Assembly: GCA_031556725.1 (NCBI GenBank) | Contig: JAVBSL010000010.1 | Span: 186,001 to 250,000, forward strand | Length of the DNA stretch: 64,000 bases | Source: UBA935 sp031556725 | Lineage (GTDB): Bacteria > Bacillota > Clostridia > Lachnospirales > Lachnospiraceae | Reading direction: 5' to 3' | Shown here: positions 16,776 through 24,874 of the stretch, one piece after another | Numbering within the stretch: position 1 is the first letter of the stretch | How the letters are laid out: every line of letters begins with the position of its first letter | The notes under the pieces: model-generated | What the model was told of the DNA's origin: nothing | Seen by the model: only the letters and a program-made list of their open reading frames with translations | Database searches by the model: none | Translations under genes and position numbers: made by a program

Positions 16776-18165
16776 TGTTCTCCTCGTCCTTATTCTTAAT
16801 GGCTGTCGTCTGGCTTTCTTCAATCCCTTCCGTACTTTCCGGTTTAAAAAGAATCTTTAAAGTCAAGAGCATCAGCTTCAAATCCAGCCAGACCGTATAA
16901 TTTTCAATATAGGACAGATCCAGCTTCAGCTTGTCATAAGGAGTAGTATTGTATTTGCCGTAAACCTGTGCATAGCCTGCCAGACCTGCTTTCATCTTCA
17001 TCCGAAAAGCAAACTCCGGCATGTCCTCCAGATACTGCTCCATAATCTCCGGGCGTTCCGGCCGGGGACCGATAAAGGACATCTCCCCTTTTAAAATGTT
17101 GATCAACTGGGGCAGCTCATCAATCCGTACAGCCCGGATAAATTTACCGATGGGCGTAATCCGGTCATCATTCTGGGCTGCCAGTCTGGCCACTCCGTCT
17201 TTTTCCGCATCTACCCGCATACTTCTGAACTTCAATATATAAAATTGCTTTCCGCCGGCTGTACAGCGCACCTGCTTGAATAAAGCCGGCCCTCTGTCAT
17301 AGCATTTAATCGCAATCGCCGTAATAATCATGATGGGCGAGGTTATTAACAGCAGCAGCACCGCAAAAATCAAATCAATCATTCGCTTTGTCATCCGCTG
17401 TTCAACGGTCAAAGCATATTCCCTGGTCAAAAAAATAGGGGTGTCAAACAGATGCATCTGATCCGATCCTTTAATTAAAACATCCGGTATCTTGGGCATC
17501 ATATAAACCCTGATGGATCTGCTGTAGCAGAATTTCAACAGCTTATTCCGGGCTTCCGTGGGAATATCCCAAAGCACTACCGCACCGTAAGAACCTGCCG
17601 CTTCGGCTTTAATATGATCGAGTCCTTCTTTGATGTTCATGCTCTTAACAATATTATACCGGTCCTTTCTGGTGGCAAATTTGTTTAAAATATCATCAAT
17701 CGACCGCTCACCGTAGATTAACAGCATTTTACGCGGCGGAAATATCTTTTTGTAAAAAAAGTTACTCAGGAAAGCCCACAATGCCGCAATCACAAGCTGC
17801 AGGGCAAAAACACCGATGATGGCATCCGCCTTAACCGGCCAGTTGTTCATCAGGGAAATCTGAAAGTAAGAAATCACATTTACCGCCAGCAGTGAAAAGA
17901 TCTGTGAAAAAAACACATCACCGGACTTTAAATATCCGATCTTCAAGCTTCCATAAGTATTGGAAAAAACGCAAAGCAAGGCAAAATAAATCAAGATAAT
18001 CAAAATATGACCATTCTGATAAAACTTCAATCCACGGTTAAAATTATTTACAATCGGGTAGTAATAGCTAATCCACGCATACGCATATACTCCCGTTTGT
18101 AACAGTAAACTCACCAGACTTAACCCCAGTACAATGATTCTCTTCATAGATTCTTTGTTCTTCAT
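16765..18165 (-). CDS. Polyprenyl glycosylphosphotransferase (WbaP/CpsE type)
   Basis: Priming enzyme of polysaccharide synthesis: moves a sugar-1-phosphate onto undecaprenyl phosphate. 466 residues: four N-terminal membrane helices (~10-120), a soluble CoA-binding-like middle with MLLIYGERSIDDILNKFATR, a fifth hydrophobic segment near 265-290, and the Bac_transf catalytic domain. Catalytic-domain landmarks are FKQVRCTAGGKQFYILKFRSM, the Asp-Glu of RIDELPQLINILKGEMSFIGPRPERPE and the PGLAGYAQV-like KAGLAGYAQVYGKYN. Which sugar it transfers cannot be decided. It is followed directly by the Wzz-like gene. Confidence 0.88.
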   Translation of the reverse strand: MKNKESMKRIIVLGLSLVSLLLQTGVYAYAWISYYYPIVNNFNRGLKFYQNGHILIILIYFALLCVFSNTYGSLKIGYLKSGDVFFSQIFSLLAVNVISYFQISLMNNWPVKADAIIGVFALQLVIAALWAFLSNFFYKKIFPPRKMLLIYGERSIDDILNKFATRKDRYNIVKSMNIKEGLDHIKAEAAGSYGAVVLWDIPTEARNKLLKFCYSRSIRVYMMPKIPDVLIKGSDQMHLFDTPIFLTREYALTVEQRMTKRMIDLIFAVLLLLITSPIMIITAIAIKCYDRGPALFKQVRCTAGGKQFYILKFRSMRVDAEKDGVARLAAQNDDRITPIGKFIRAVRIDELPQLINILKGEMSFIGPRPERPEIMEQYLEDMPEFAFRMKMKAGLAGYAQVYGKYNTTPYDKLKLDLSYIENYTVWLDLKLMLLTLKILFKPESTEGIEESQTTAIKNKDEENNDE

Positions 18166-18197
18166 CTATCTTAGCCTTTCGTTCGCTCCCAAGTTCT

Positions 18198-18956
18198 TTA
18201 TACCCGCCGCAAAGAGGCACGGACTGCCCAAAAAAAGAAGTTATAAAGACTGTATGGCAACGATAGTTTTTCTTCCTGTCGGTATAAATTCCAAATCCGT
18301 TTCATGGCTATCAGTTTATTGGAGGATAAAGACTTAGGCGGACGCCGGTAAACAGTTGTCACCTTATTTAATCCGTAGGCGATATAACCGCTTCGCAATA
18401 TTCTCCACCAGGCAGCCGTATCTTCGCTTTCCACTACCGGCATTTTCATCAGTTCCCGGTCTATTTTTTCTCCGTCAAACATTACCGTTGAGGTAAAAAT
18501 AACCGTTCGGGAAAGGGCTTTTCGATAAGTCATCTGTTCCGGCACGGCAACGATTTTTCCGGTTCCCCTGGCCTCTTCATCACCAAATTCATAGGCCGTG
18601 AATACAAAAGCGGCCTGCTTTTCCTGCATAAATACCAGCTCTTTTTCCAATTTGTCAGGCCGCCACACATCGTCCGCATCCAGAAAGGCAATAAAGCGTC
18701 CCCTGGCCTGATCAATTCCGGTATTTCTGGCTCTGGCCGCACCTTCATTCTGTTCCTTTTTAATTAATCGGATACGCTTTTGTTCCTGTTCGTCCAACTG
18801 TCCCAGATAACCTTCAATACAGGCTGTACTGCCGTCCTTAGAACAGTCATCCACCAGAATCAGTTCCCAGTCGGCAAGAGTTTGGGCCTGCACCATACTA
18901 ATGGTTTCTCTTATATACTTTTCCGCATTGTAAACCGGAATCACAATACTGATCAT
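18198..18956 (-). CDS. GT2 family glycosyltransferase
   Basis: 252 residues from the ATG at 18956, preceded by AGAGGAAAT; the frame is open 30 codons further but inside the previous gene. Seen: MISIVIPVYNAEKYIRETIS, LILVDDCSKDGS and FIAFLDADDVWRPDKLE, all GT-A motifs. It is a short, soluble type with a basic C-terminus (FFFWAVRASLRRV). The start overlaps the region just after the stop of the GtrB-like gene, so they are coupled. Confidence 0.84.
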   Translation of the reverse strand: MISIVIPVYNAEKYIRETISMVQAQTLADWELILVDDCSKDGSTACIEGYLGQLDEQEQKRIRLIKKEQNEGAARARNTGIDQARGRFIAFLDADDVWRPDKLEKELVFMQEKQAAFVFTAYEFGDEEARGTGKIVAVPEQMTYRKALSRTVIFTSTVMFDGEKIDRELMKMPVVESEDTAAWWRILRSGYIAYGLNKVTTVYRRPPKSLSSNKLIAMKRIWNLYRQEEKLSLPYSLYNFFFWAVRASLRRV

Positions 18957-18958
18957 CG

Positions 18959-19888
18959 TTATATTTCCTCTTTTACCAAATAAATAGGACGGTTTTTCAC
19001 TTCCATATAAGTCTTGGCCAAATATTGCCCCATAATACCTAAACAAAAAAGCTGTACGCCGCTAACTAACAAAATAATACATACCAATGACGGCCAGCCC
19101 GAAGTGGGATCGCCGTAAAGGGCCTTTCTGACAATAATAAAACCAATAAAGACAAAAGCGGCAATGCAAAACAGGACACCCATAATCGATGAAATGGCCA
19201 AGGGCACTGTGGAAAATGCTGTAATTCCATCCATCGAATATAAAAACAGCTTCCAGAAGGACCACTTTGTTTCGCCTTTTCTCCGCTCTACATTCTGAAA
19301 CTCCATCCATTTGGTCTTAAACCCGACCCAACCGAAAATCCCTTTGGTAAAACGATTATATTCCTTCATGGATAAAATGGCATCGGCCATCTGTCTGGTC
19401 ATCAGCCGGTAGTCTCTGGCACCGTCTACAATCTCCGCTTTGGAAATCTTTTTCATCATTTTATAAAATGCTCTGGCAAAAAAAGAACGAATCAGCGGTT
19501 CCCCTTTCCGGTTCACCCTCCTGGTGGCCACCGAATCATAGCCCTCTTCCAGACAGGCAAACATATCCGGCAACAGTGAGGGCGGGTCCTGCAAATCCGC
19601 ATCCATAAATACCAGATAATCTCCTCTGGCCTTTTCCAAACCGGCAAAAATACCCGCTTCTTTACCAAAATTCCGGGAAAAAGAAATCAGCTTTACCCGC
19701 TCATCCTTTGCAATCAGCTTCTTTACTTCCCGCACCGTATTATCACTCGATCCGTCATCTATGTAACAAACTTCCACATCCAGCTCTTTTTCAACAAAAA
19801 AAACACTGTTCTTCATCAGTTCTTCATAAAAATCAGCAACATTCTCTTCCTCGTTATAGCAAGGTACAATAACACTCAGCAGCTTCAT
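18959..19888 (-). CDS. GtrB/DPM1-like polyprenyl-phosphate glycosyltransferase
   Basis: 309 residues from the ATG at 19888 (GGAGAAG nine bases upstream). GT2 domain: LSVIVPCYNEEENV, YIDDGSSDNT, YLVFMDADLQDPPSLL around 90-105, and SRNFGKEAG. Two C-terminal membrane helices at about 225-250 and 262-288. This is the GtrB/CsbB/DPM1 layout that makes polyprenyl-phosphate-glucose or a similar sugar for use outside the membrane by GT-C enzymes. A GT39-like enzyme at the other end of the operon is the likely user (inference). First gene after the hairpin-element region and after a probable promoter. Confidence 0.85.
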   Translation of the reverse strand: MKLLSVIVPCYNEEENVADFYEELMKNSVFFVEKELDVEVCYIDDGSSDNTVREVKKLIAKDERVKLISFSRNFGKEAGIFAGLEKARGDYLVFMDADLQDPPSLLPDMFACLEEGYDSVATRRVNRKGEPLIRSFFARAFYKMMKKISKAEIVDGARDYRLMTRQMADAILSMKEYNRFTKGIFGWVGFKTKWMEFQNVERRKGETKWSFWKLFLYSMDGITAFSTVPLAISSIMGVLFCIAAFVFIGFIIVRKALYGDPTSGWPSLVCIILLVSGVQLFCLGIMGQYLAKTYMEVKNRPIYLVKEEI

Positions 19889-19938
19889 TAATACACTTCT
19901 CCTCTCACACCACCCGAAAGCACTTTCCATTCATTGGT

Positions 19939-19967
19939 ATTTTACCACAAAACCCTTTCCACCACAA
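19939..19967 (-). promoter_or_regulatory. Probable promoter of the polysaccharide assembly operon
   Basis: Minus strand: TTGTGG (19967-19962), 17-bp spacer, TAAAAT (19944-19939) with an extended -10 TGG just before it. It lies about 50 bp upstream of the GtrB-like ATG and just downstream of hairpin element A. The -35 is weak, so confidence is moderate. Confidence 0.5.
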
Positions 19968-19992
19968 CCATGCCCTGTTACAAATTCCTGGC

Positions 19993-20002
19993 GGGGGGGG
20001 GG
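19993..20002. repeat. Homopolymeric run of ten G
   Basis: Ten consecutive G on the plus strand at the left border of element A, about 105 bp upstream of the GtrB-like start codon. Runs of this length are slippage-prone in bacteria. Confidence 0.8.
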
Positions 20003-20290
20003 ACGCTTCGCGGAGGCTGTGGAGGGAATCAGCGGGCCGGGAGGATCGGGGAAAAGGAAAAAACCCGCCTGACAGTAAATATCACACCGGATGCTGCGTT
20101 CCGATCAGTCAGATGAGCCTTGTACAGCCCGAATCTCGTCCAGAGGGACTCCATTCGGGTAAGTCTCCTCTTCCTGTTCACTTAATAGCATCCTTGTGTG
20201 ATATTTGCTGCAGATGGGTTTTTTCCTTTTCCCCGATCCTCCCGGCCCGCTGATTCCCATCTACTTTTTTTGTGCGAAGCTGGCTTTCTC
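20001..20290 (+). repeat. Long-hairpin element, copy A
   Basis: A ~290-bp element. A 43-nt perfect inverted repeat (20024-20066 with 20216-20258) continues inward as an imperfect stem (AAATATCACAC/GTGTGATATTT, GGATGC/GCATCC) and outward through GCTTCGC/GCGAAGC (20005-20011, 20274-20280). The loop at 20095-20187 is a core shared with copies B and C, containing CCCGAAT...ATTCGGG (20128-20159) around GTCC-AGAG-GGAC. Outer blocks GGACGCTTCGC, GGGAATCAGC and GCGAAGCTGGCTTTCTC are shared with copy C, but the arms between them are not. No open frame of significance. I do not recognise the family; MITE, structured RNA or another hairpin element are all possible. Confidence 0.85.
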
Positions 20291-20325
20291 AGCCTGTCTT
20301 GGTTCCTTTTGCTTTGCTGCTTTTT

Positions 20326-20630
20326 GTTTGCGCCCCTTGGGCGTATGGCGGCCGGCGCATGGGTATATGGCTGTACGGTCAGCAAGCCCAAAAATAGCCC
20401 CACCTATTTGCAATAATATCCATACAAGGATGCTATGAAGCGAACAGGAAGGGGAGACCTGCCCGAATGGAGTCCCTCTGGACGAGATTCGGGTTGTATA
20501 GGGCTTCACTGACTGCCCGGAGCGTTGCATCCGGTATGGATTTATTGCAAATAAGTGGGGCTGTTTGGGCTTGCTGACCGTACAGCCATATACCCATGCG
20601 CCGGCCGCCATACGCCCAAGGAGCGCAAAC
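20326..20630 (-). repeat. Long-hairpin element, copy B, inverted relative to A
   Basis: Arms 20326-20392 and 20564-20630 are complementary over 67 nt with one mismatch (58 nt perfect: 20335-20392 with 20564-20621). The stem continues inward imperfectly through TATTTGCAATAA and ends at GGATGC/GCATCC. The loop (20434-20526), read on the minus strand, is the same core as in A and C: CAGTCAG, then CCCGAATCTCGTCCAG, GGGACTCCATTCGGG, CTTCCTGTTCGCTT. The arm sequence is unrelated to those of A and C. The right arm ends eight bases from the stop of the Spo0A-C-like gene. A and B face each other with their right ends 45 bp apart. Confidence 0.85.
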
Positions 20631-20637
20631 ACTTCCA

Positions 20638-21009
20638 TCAACCCCGCCGCTTTAACTGCACCTTGTCGGCGATTCCGGCTATGTATTCACTGTTGGTGGG
20701 GCGTTCGCATCCGTCGTTTCCTGAGTAACCGAAAAGTTCTTCAAAGCAATTGGCATTGCCCCGTTCCCAGGATATTTCAATGGCATTGCGGATTGCCCGC
20801 TCTACCTTTCGGTCGGTGGTTCCATATTGTTTGGCTATTTCCGGATAAAGCAGTTTGGTAACACTGCCCACTACCTGCATATCCTTTTCCGCCATCATAA
20901 CTGCACTGCGTAAATACCGATATCCCTTTAAGTGAGCCGGAATACCCATCTCCAGCATGATTTTTGATACATATCCTTCTACTGCACCTTCTGCTATTAT
21001 TTCCGGCAT
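20638..21009 (-). CDS. Stand-alone Spo0A C-terminal DNA-binding domain protein
   Basis: 123 residues from the ATG at 21009 (AAGGGGGA eight bases upstream). The whole protein corresponds to the Spo0A effector domain: VSKIMLEMGIPAHLKGYRYL, GSVTKLLYPEIAKQYGTT, KVERAIRNAIEISWERGN (recognition region) and FGYSGNDGCERPTNSEYIA, each matching a conserved Spo0A-C block. There is no receiver domain, so activity cannot be set by phosphorelay in the usual way. It is placed after manC and before the hairpin elements and the polysaccharide operon, and is probably a pathway-specific regulator of that operon. Full-length Spo0A would be encoded elsewhere; this is not a truncated copy, since it has its own start and ribosome site. 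Confidence 0.88.
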   Translation of the reverse strand: MPEIIAEGAVEGYVSKIMLEMGIPAHLKGYRYLRSAVMMAEKDMQVVGSVTKLLYPEIAKQYGTTDRKVERAIRNAIEISWERGNANCFEELFGYSGNDGCERPTNSEYIAGIADKVQLKRRG

Positions 21010-21046
21010 CACCAAATCCCCCTTTTCTATATGCTCACAGTTTCAT

Positions 21047-21073
21047 ATATTATCACATTTTGCTATAAATCAA
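21047..21073 (-). promoter_or_regulatory. Possible promoter of the Spo0A-C-like gene
   Basis: Minus strand: extended -10 TGATAATAT (TAATAT at 21052-21047) with TTGATT 15 bases upstream or TTTGAT 16 bases upstream; neither -35 is ideal. The 84-bp gap after manC allows separate expression of the regulator. Confidence 0.4.
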
Positions 21074-21093
21074 AACTGTAATCCATCGCGCAA

Positions 21094-22164
21094 TTATAAG
21101 TATTCATCCTTGCCCTGTTTTTTCAACTCATCGGGGATCTCCCGGACACTTTGGGCTTTGTCCTTATGACATACCATAATTGCATCCTCTGCCTCAACGA
21201 TAATCAAATCCTCTACCCCTAAAGTTGCTATCAGTTTACTCTTGGCATAGACAATGCAGTTTTGGGTATCGATCAATATTTGTTCCCGATTGACCACATT
21301 TCCGTTTTCATCTTTTTCATGCAGCGCTTCCAGAGCATCCCAGCTGCCTACATCGCTCCAGTCAAACTGACTTTCCACCACTGTTACTTCTTTTGCCCGT
21401 TCCATAATACCATAGTCAATGGATATCTTCGGAATGTTCGGATAAACCCGGTTGATGGTCTCCTGCTCTCTGGGTGTTCCCATATCCGCCTCAATCTCCA
21501 TCAGGCACTCATATACATCGGGAAGAAGTCTTTCAAACTGCTGTAATATAGTTGATACTTTCCACACGAACATCCCGCTGTTCCAAAGAAATCCGCCTTC
21601 CTTCAAGTACCTTCTGGCCGTCATAACATCCGGCTTTTCAACAAACTCCTCCACCAGGTGATGTTCCTGCCCGGTTTCTGATTTAGCACATTTGATATAG
21701 CCATACCCTACTGCCGGGAAAGTCGGCTTCACACCGATGGTAATCAAATGACCGGTTTCCTCAGCCAGCTTCATGGCTTTTTGCAAGGTCCGGTTAAAGC
21801 CTTCCGTATCCTTAATATAATGGTCGGAAGCAAATACGCTCATCACCCCGTCACCATATTTTTTCCTGATTTCAATGGCCGCATAGCCAATACAGGCAGC
21901 GGTGTTCCGGGCGGCAGGTTCCGCCAGAATATGATCCGGTAAAACCGTCCCTTCGGTTGCTTCCCGCATCAGCCCGGCCTGAGTTACATTTGTGACAATA
22001 AAAATATTTTCTTCGGCAATGCTTGGTTTCAAACGGGTTACCGTTTCATTTACCATTAAGTCATCCCCAGTCAGGTTCAGGAACTGTTTGGGCAGTTCTT
22101 GTCTGCTCAAAGGCCAAAAACGGGTTCCCCCGCCGCCGGCCATCACTACACCATATCGATTCAT
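21094..22164 (-). CDS. manC: Mannose-1-phosphate guanylyltransferase
   Basis: Makes GDP-mannose from mannose-1-phosphate and GTP, the precursor for GDP-fucose. 356 residues: nucleotidyltransferase signature MAGGGGTRFWPLSRQELPKQFL at residue 8, SVFASDHYI near 120, FVEKPD near 170, and NSGMFVWKV near 190. It stops after the nucleotidyltransferase and beta-helix part, without the C-terminal phosphomannose isomerase domain found in bifunctional AlgA-type enzymes. It follows fcl by 21 bp on the same strand. Confidence 0.92.
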   Translation of the reverse strand: MNRYGVVMAGGGGTRFWPLSRQELPKQFLNLTGDDLMVNETVTRLKPSIAEENIFIVTNVTQAGLMREATEGTVLPDHILAEPAARNTAACIGYAAIEIRKKYGDGVMSVFASDHYIKDTEGFNRTLQKAMKLAEETGHLITIGVKPTFPAVGYGYIKCAKSETGQEHHLVEEFVEKPDVMTARRYLKEGGFLWNSGMFVWKVSTILQQFERLLPDVYECLMEIEADMGTPREQETINRVYPNIPKISIDYGIMERAKEVTVVESQFDWSDVGSWDALEALHEKDENGNVVNREQILIDTQNCIVYAKSKLIATLGVEDLIIVEAEDAIMVCHKDKAQSVREIPDELKKQGKDEYL

Positions 22165-22185
22165 CTCATCCGGGCTCCTTTTTTT

Positions 22186-23139
22186 CTATAGTCTTGCACT
22201 TTCAACATTTTCCCTAAACCACTGATAGGCTAAGGTCACCCCTTCTTCCAGGTCTACCTTGTGCTGCCATCCCAATCCGTGCAGTCTGTCCACATTGGTA
22301 AGCTTTCTGGGGGTTCCGTCCGGCATATCTTTATTCCAGATAATCGTGCCTTCAAATCCCACTGCACGCTGTACCGTTTCGGCCAACTCTTTAATGGTAA
22401 CTTCTTTACCGGTACCGATGTTTACATGCTGCTCACCATTATAATTTTCCAATAAAAATACACAGGCATCAGCCATATCGTCAACATATAAAAACTCCCG
22501 CAAAGGCGTTCCCGTTCCCCATAGTTCAACTGTCTTTTCGCCCTGTTTTTTAGCCTCATGGAACTTCCGGATCATCGCCGGCATAACATGGGAGCCCTGC
22601 AAATCATAATTATCATGAGGCCCATACAGATTGGTGGGCATACAACTGATAAAATCATCTCCATACTGGCGTTTATAGAATTTACACATTTCCAGACCGG
22701 CAATCTTGGCAATGGCATATGCCTCATTGGTTTCCTCTAAGGGACCGGTCAGCAATGCATCTTCCGGAATGGGCTGAGGTGCCAGCTTGGGATAAATACA
22801 GGTACTGCCCAAAAACAGCAGCTTCTTCACACCGATCAAATGACTGCTGTGAATGACATTACACTGAATCTGCAGATTTTCATAAGCAAATTCCGCCGGC
22901 TGGGTATTGTTGGCATTGATCCCGCCAACCTTTGCTGCTGCCAGCACCACTACATCTGGTTTCTCGGCTTCCATAAAATCCCGTACAGCCTGCTGATTAG
23001 TCAGATCCAGTTCTTTATGAGAGCGATAAATAATATTTTCATATCCTTTTTCCTGCAGATTTCGTACAATCGCACTTCCTACCAGTCCTCGGTGACCGGC
23101 AATATAAATTTTATCCGTTTTCACAATATAATTACTCAT
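22186..23139 (-). CDS. fcl: GDP-L-fucose synthase
   Basis: 3,5-epimerase/4-reductase turning GDP-4-keto-6-deoxymannose into GDP-L-fucose. 317 residues: NADP-binding IYIAGHRGLVGSAIVRNL at the N-terminus, AAAKVGGINANN around 68-79, GSTCIYPK near 110, the catalytic Tyr-Lys in NEAYAIAKIAGLEMCK, and MPTNLYGPHDNYD, all diagnostic of Fcl/WcaG. Together with gmd and manC the complete route from mannose-1-P is present in this operon. Confidence 0.94.
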   Translation of the reverse strand: MSNYIVKTDKIYIAGHRGLVGSAIVRNLQEKGYENIIYRSHKELDLTNQQAVRDFMEAEKPDVVVLAAAKVGGINANNTQPAEFAYENLQIQCNVIHSSHLIGVKKLLFLGSTCIYPKLAPQPIPEDALLTGPLEETNEAYAIAKIAGLEMCKFYKRQYGDDFISCMPTNLYGPHDNYDLQGSHVMPAMIRKFHEAKKQGEKTVELWGTGTPLREFLYVDDMADACVFLLENYNGEQHVNIGTGKEVTIKELAETVQRAVGFEGTIIWNKDMPDGTPRKLTNVDRLHGLGWQHKVDLEEGVTLAYQWFRENVESARL

Positions 23140-23146
23140 GTTTACC

Positions 23147-24835
23147 TTACCTTTCGTTTATGTTTTGAACAGTATCCCGAAATCCATCCTTTATGGTCCC
23201 ACCTCTGAAGATATCTTCTGCCTTCACCGGTGCCGCCGGAAAATCATCGTATCCCGTCTGATCCCCATGTTCTGCATAGTAAAAAGTAACTCCGTGCAGT
23301 TCATAAGGTACTGTGGGATAGTTTTCGTAGTCCTTTTGTATCAGTATATAAGACTCCTCAGCTGTTCGGGGAAGCATCTGTACCAGCTCTTTCCCAAAAG
23401 CACCAATCTTGTAACCACCGATTACTCCCAATGCAAAGTACAAAATAACATATTTATCAAGATGAGGGCTGCCACGCATATACAGATAACCGTAGGTCAG
23501 TACCGGTGCCAGCCACACATACACACAGCCATAGCGGATCAAGGGTGCACTGGTCAGCCAAAAATAGAAACAAACACTTACCGTACCTAACACCAGCAGC
23601 CAATCCAGCATACTCCATTTTTTTCTGATAATCATGTAAAATAGCATCAGCAGTATCACAATCCCGGTAACCGCTGCCATCAGGATAAACACCTGATCCA
23701 CCTTTCCCTGTTCCAAAAACCAGGAACCGATCCACGCCTTTATGGGCTTATCATACTGAGCTACGTCGGTATAGCCCCGGCCCCATACCTGTATTTCCCG
23801 AAAATCATATTCCGCCATTCCCTTGGGAATCTTCCAATCTACCGGAAAGATGTCCAAAAAGGTGGAAGGATATAACAGCCACCCCGACAGAACCACGTTT
23901 CTAATTAAATAAGGCAGTGCCGTAAACAGACCAAGCCCCAGGAAACCCGCTATTGCCCGATTGTTCTTTTGCCGGATCATCATCACTGCCGGTTTTACTG
24001 TCAGCAATAAGATCAATGCTGCCGAAAGCTTTATGGTCATCAGATAAACACCCAGCACACTGAGAAGGGCATAAGGTATATAGGAGGTTTCTTCCTTTTC
24101 CAGCAAATCCAGCCAGCGGATGATAATATAGAAAAAAAGTAAGACCATAAAATAATCGGATGCCGGTGATATCATTTCATCAAAAATGGTCATCAGATAA
24201 TATACTGCCACTACCCTTGTAATATCCGACAGCTCAATCCGCTTAAGCTTCCCCCGCCGGATTCCTTCAAAACATATCTTTGCCACCCGGAATGCCAGAA
24301 AACCAGACATTACATGGAAGGACTGTCCCCCCAGGAATTTCATACTATATAGGGCCGATAAGGAAAAAGAAGAACTGTTATAGGCCAGCCGGCAGTGCAG
24401 ATTACCCAATCCCGGTACGATCCCGTATTCCTCTATCCATCTGATACTTTGCGCATGATAAAGACCGGTATCATAATGGATTATCCCTCTTGAAGTACCA
24501 AAAGCAAAAAGAACAAACAGCAGGGCACAAACCAACATCCTGAGCGGCGACACCGAAAACCGCACCGAATGAAAGTGAGCCACAAGTTGTTTGCGTAAGC
24601 TAATTATAACAGCCAGACAAATGACCACCAAAATCAGATTGGCAGCCAATCCCACTTTTCCAACCAAACTGAAAATCTGGGCATATACCGTAACAACGGC
24701 AATGCCCGTAAAAATATAGCTATCTTCATTTTTAACAGGATACTTCCTGATGCCCGGAGCAAGTGACAAAAAACCAAATCCTATCAGATAGGTTGTTATC
24801 ATCACATACATCCAGATTAATATTACTGAAACCAT
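23147..24835 (-). CDS. Polytopic membrane protein of the polysaccharide locus
   Basis: 562 residues with about 12 hydrophobic helices, spread evenly, ending in a ~110-residue soluble tail. A hydrophilic loop near residue 120 reads RGIIHYDTGLYHAQSIRWIEEYG, which resembles the large-loop motif of LIC_10190-type membrane proteins and GT-C/Wzy-like enzymes. It lies between gmd and fcl, separated by 39 and 7 bp. Candidate second polymerase or GT-C transferase; no Wzx signature seen. Assignment beyond polysaccharide membrane protein is inference. Confidence 0.65.
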   Translation of the reverse strand: MVSVILIWMYVMITTYLIGFGFLSLAPGIRKYPVKNEDSYIFTGIAVVTVYAQIFSLVGKVGLAANLILVVICLAVIISLRKQLVAHFHSVRFSVSPLRMLVCALLFVLFAFGTSRGIIHYDTGLYHAQSIRWIEEYGIVPGLGNLHCRLAYNSSSFSLSALYSMKFLGGQSFHVMSGFLAFRVAKICFEGIRRGKLKRIELSDITRVVAVYYLMTIFDEMISPASDYFMVLLFFYIIIRWLDLLEKEETSYIPYALLSVLGVYLMTIKLSAALILLLTVKPAVMMIRQKNNRAIAGFLGLGLFTALPYLIRNVVLSGWLLYPSTFLDIFPVDWKIPKGMAEYDFREIQVWGRGYTDVAQYDKPIKAWIGSWFLEQGKVDQVFILMAAVTGIVILLMLFYMIIRKKWSMLDWLLVLGTVSVCFYFWLTSAPLIRYGCVYVWLAPVLTYGYLYMRGSPHLDKYVILYFALGVIGGYKIGAFGKELVQMLPRTAEESYILIQKDYENYPTVPYELHGVTFYYAEHGDQTGYDDFPAAPVKAEDIFRGGTIKDGFRDTVQNINER

Positions 24836-24874
24836 CCGGTCTCCCTCTGCCTATGAACTTTTAATCTGTACGTT

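Noticed and set aside
20182..20861. Several 60-130 codon open frames on both strands across elements A and B
   Set aside because: They read through hairpin arms, so the same peptide (for example LLTVQPYTHAPAAIRPR) appears from both arms. No ribosome sites or domain content.
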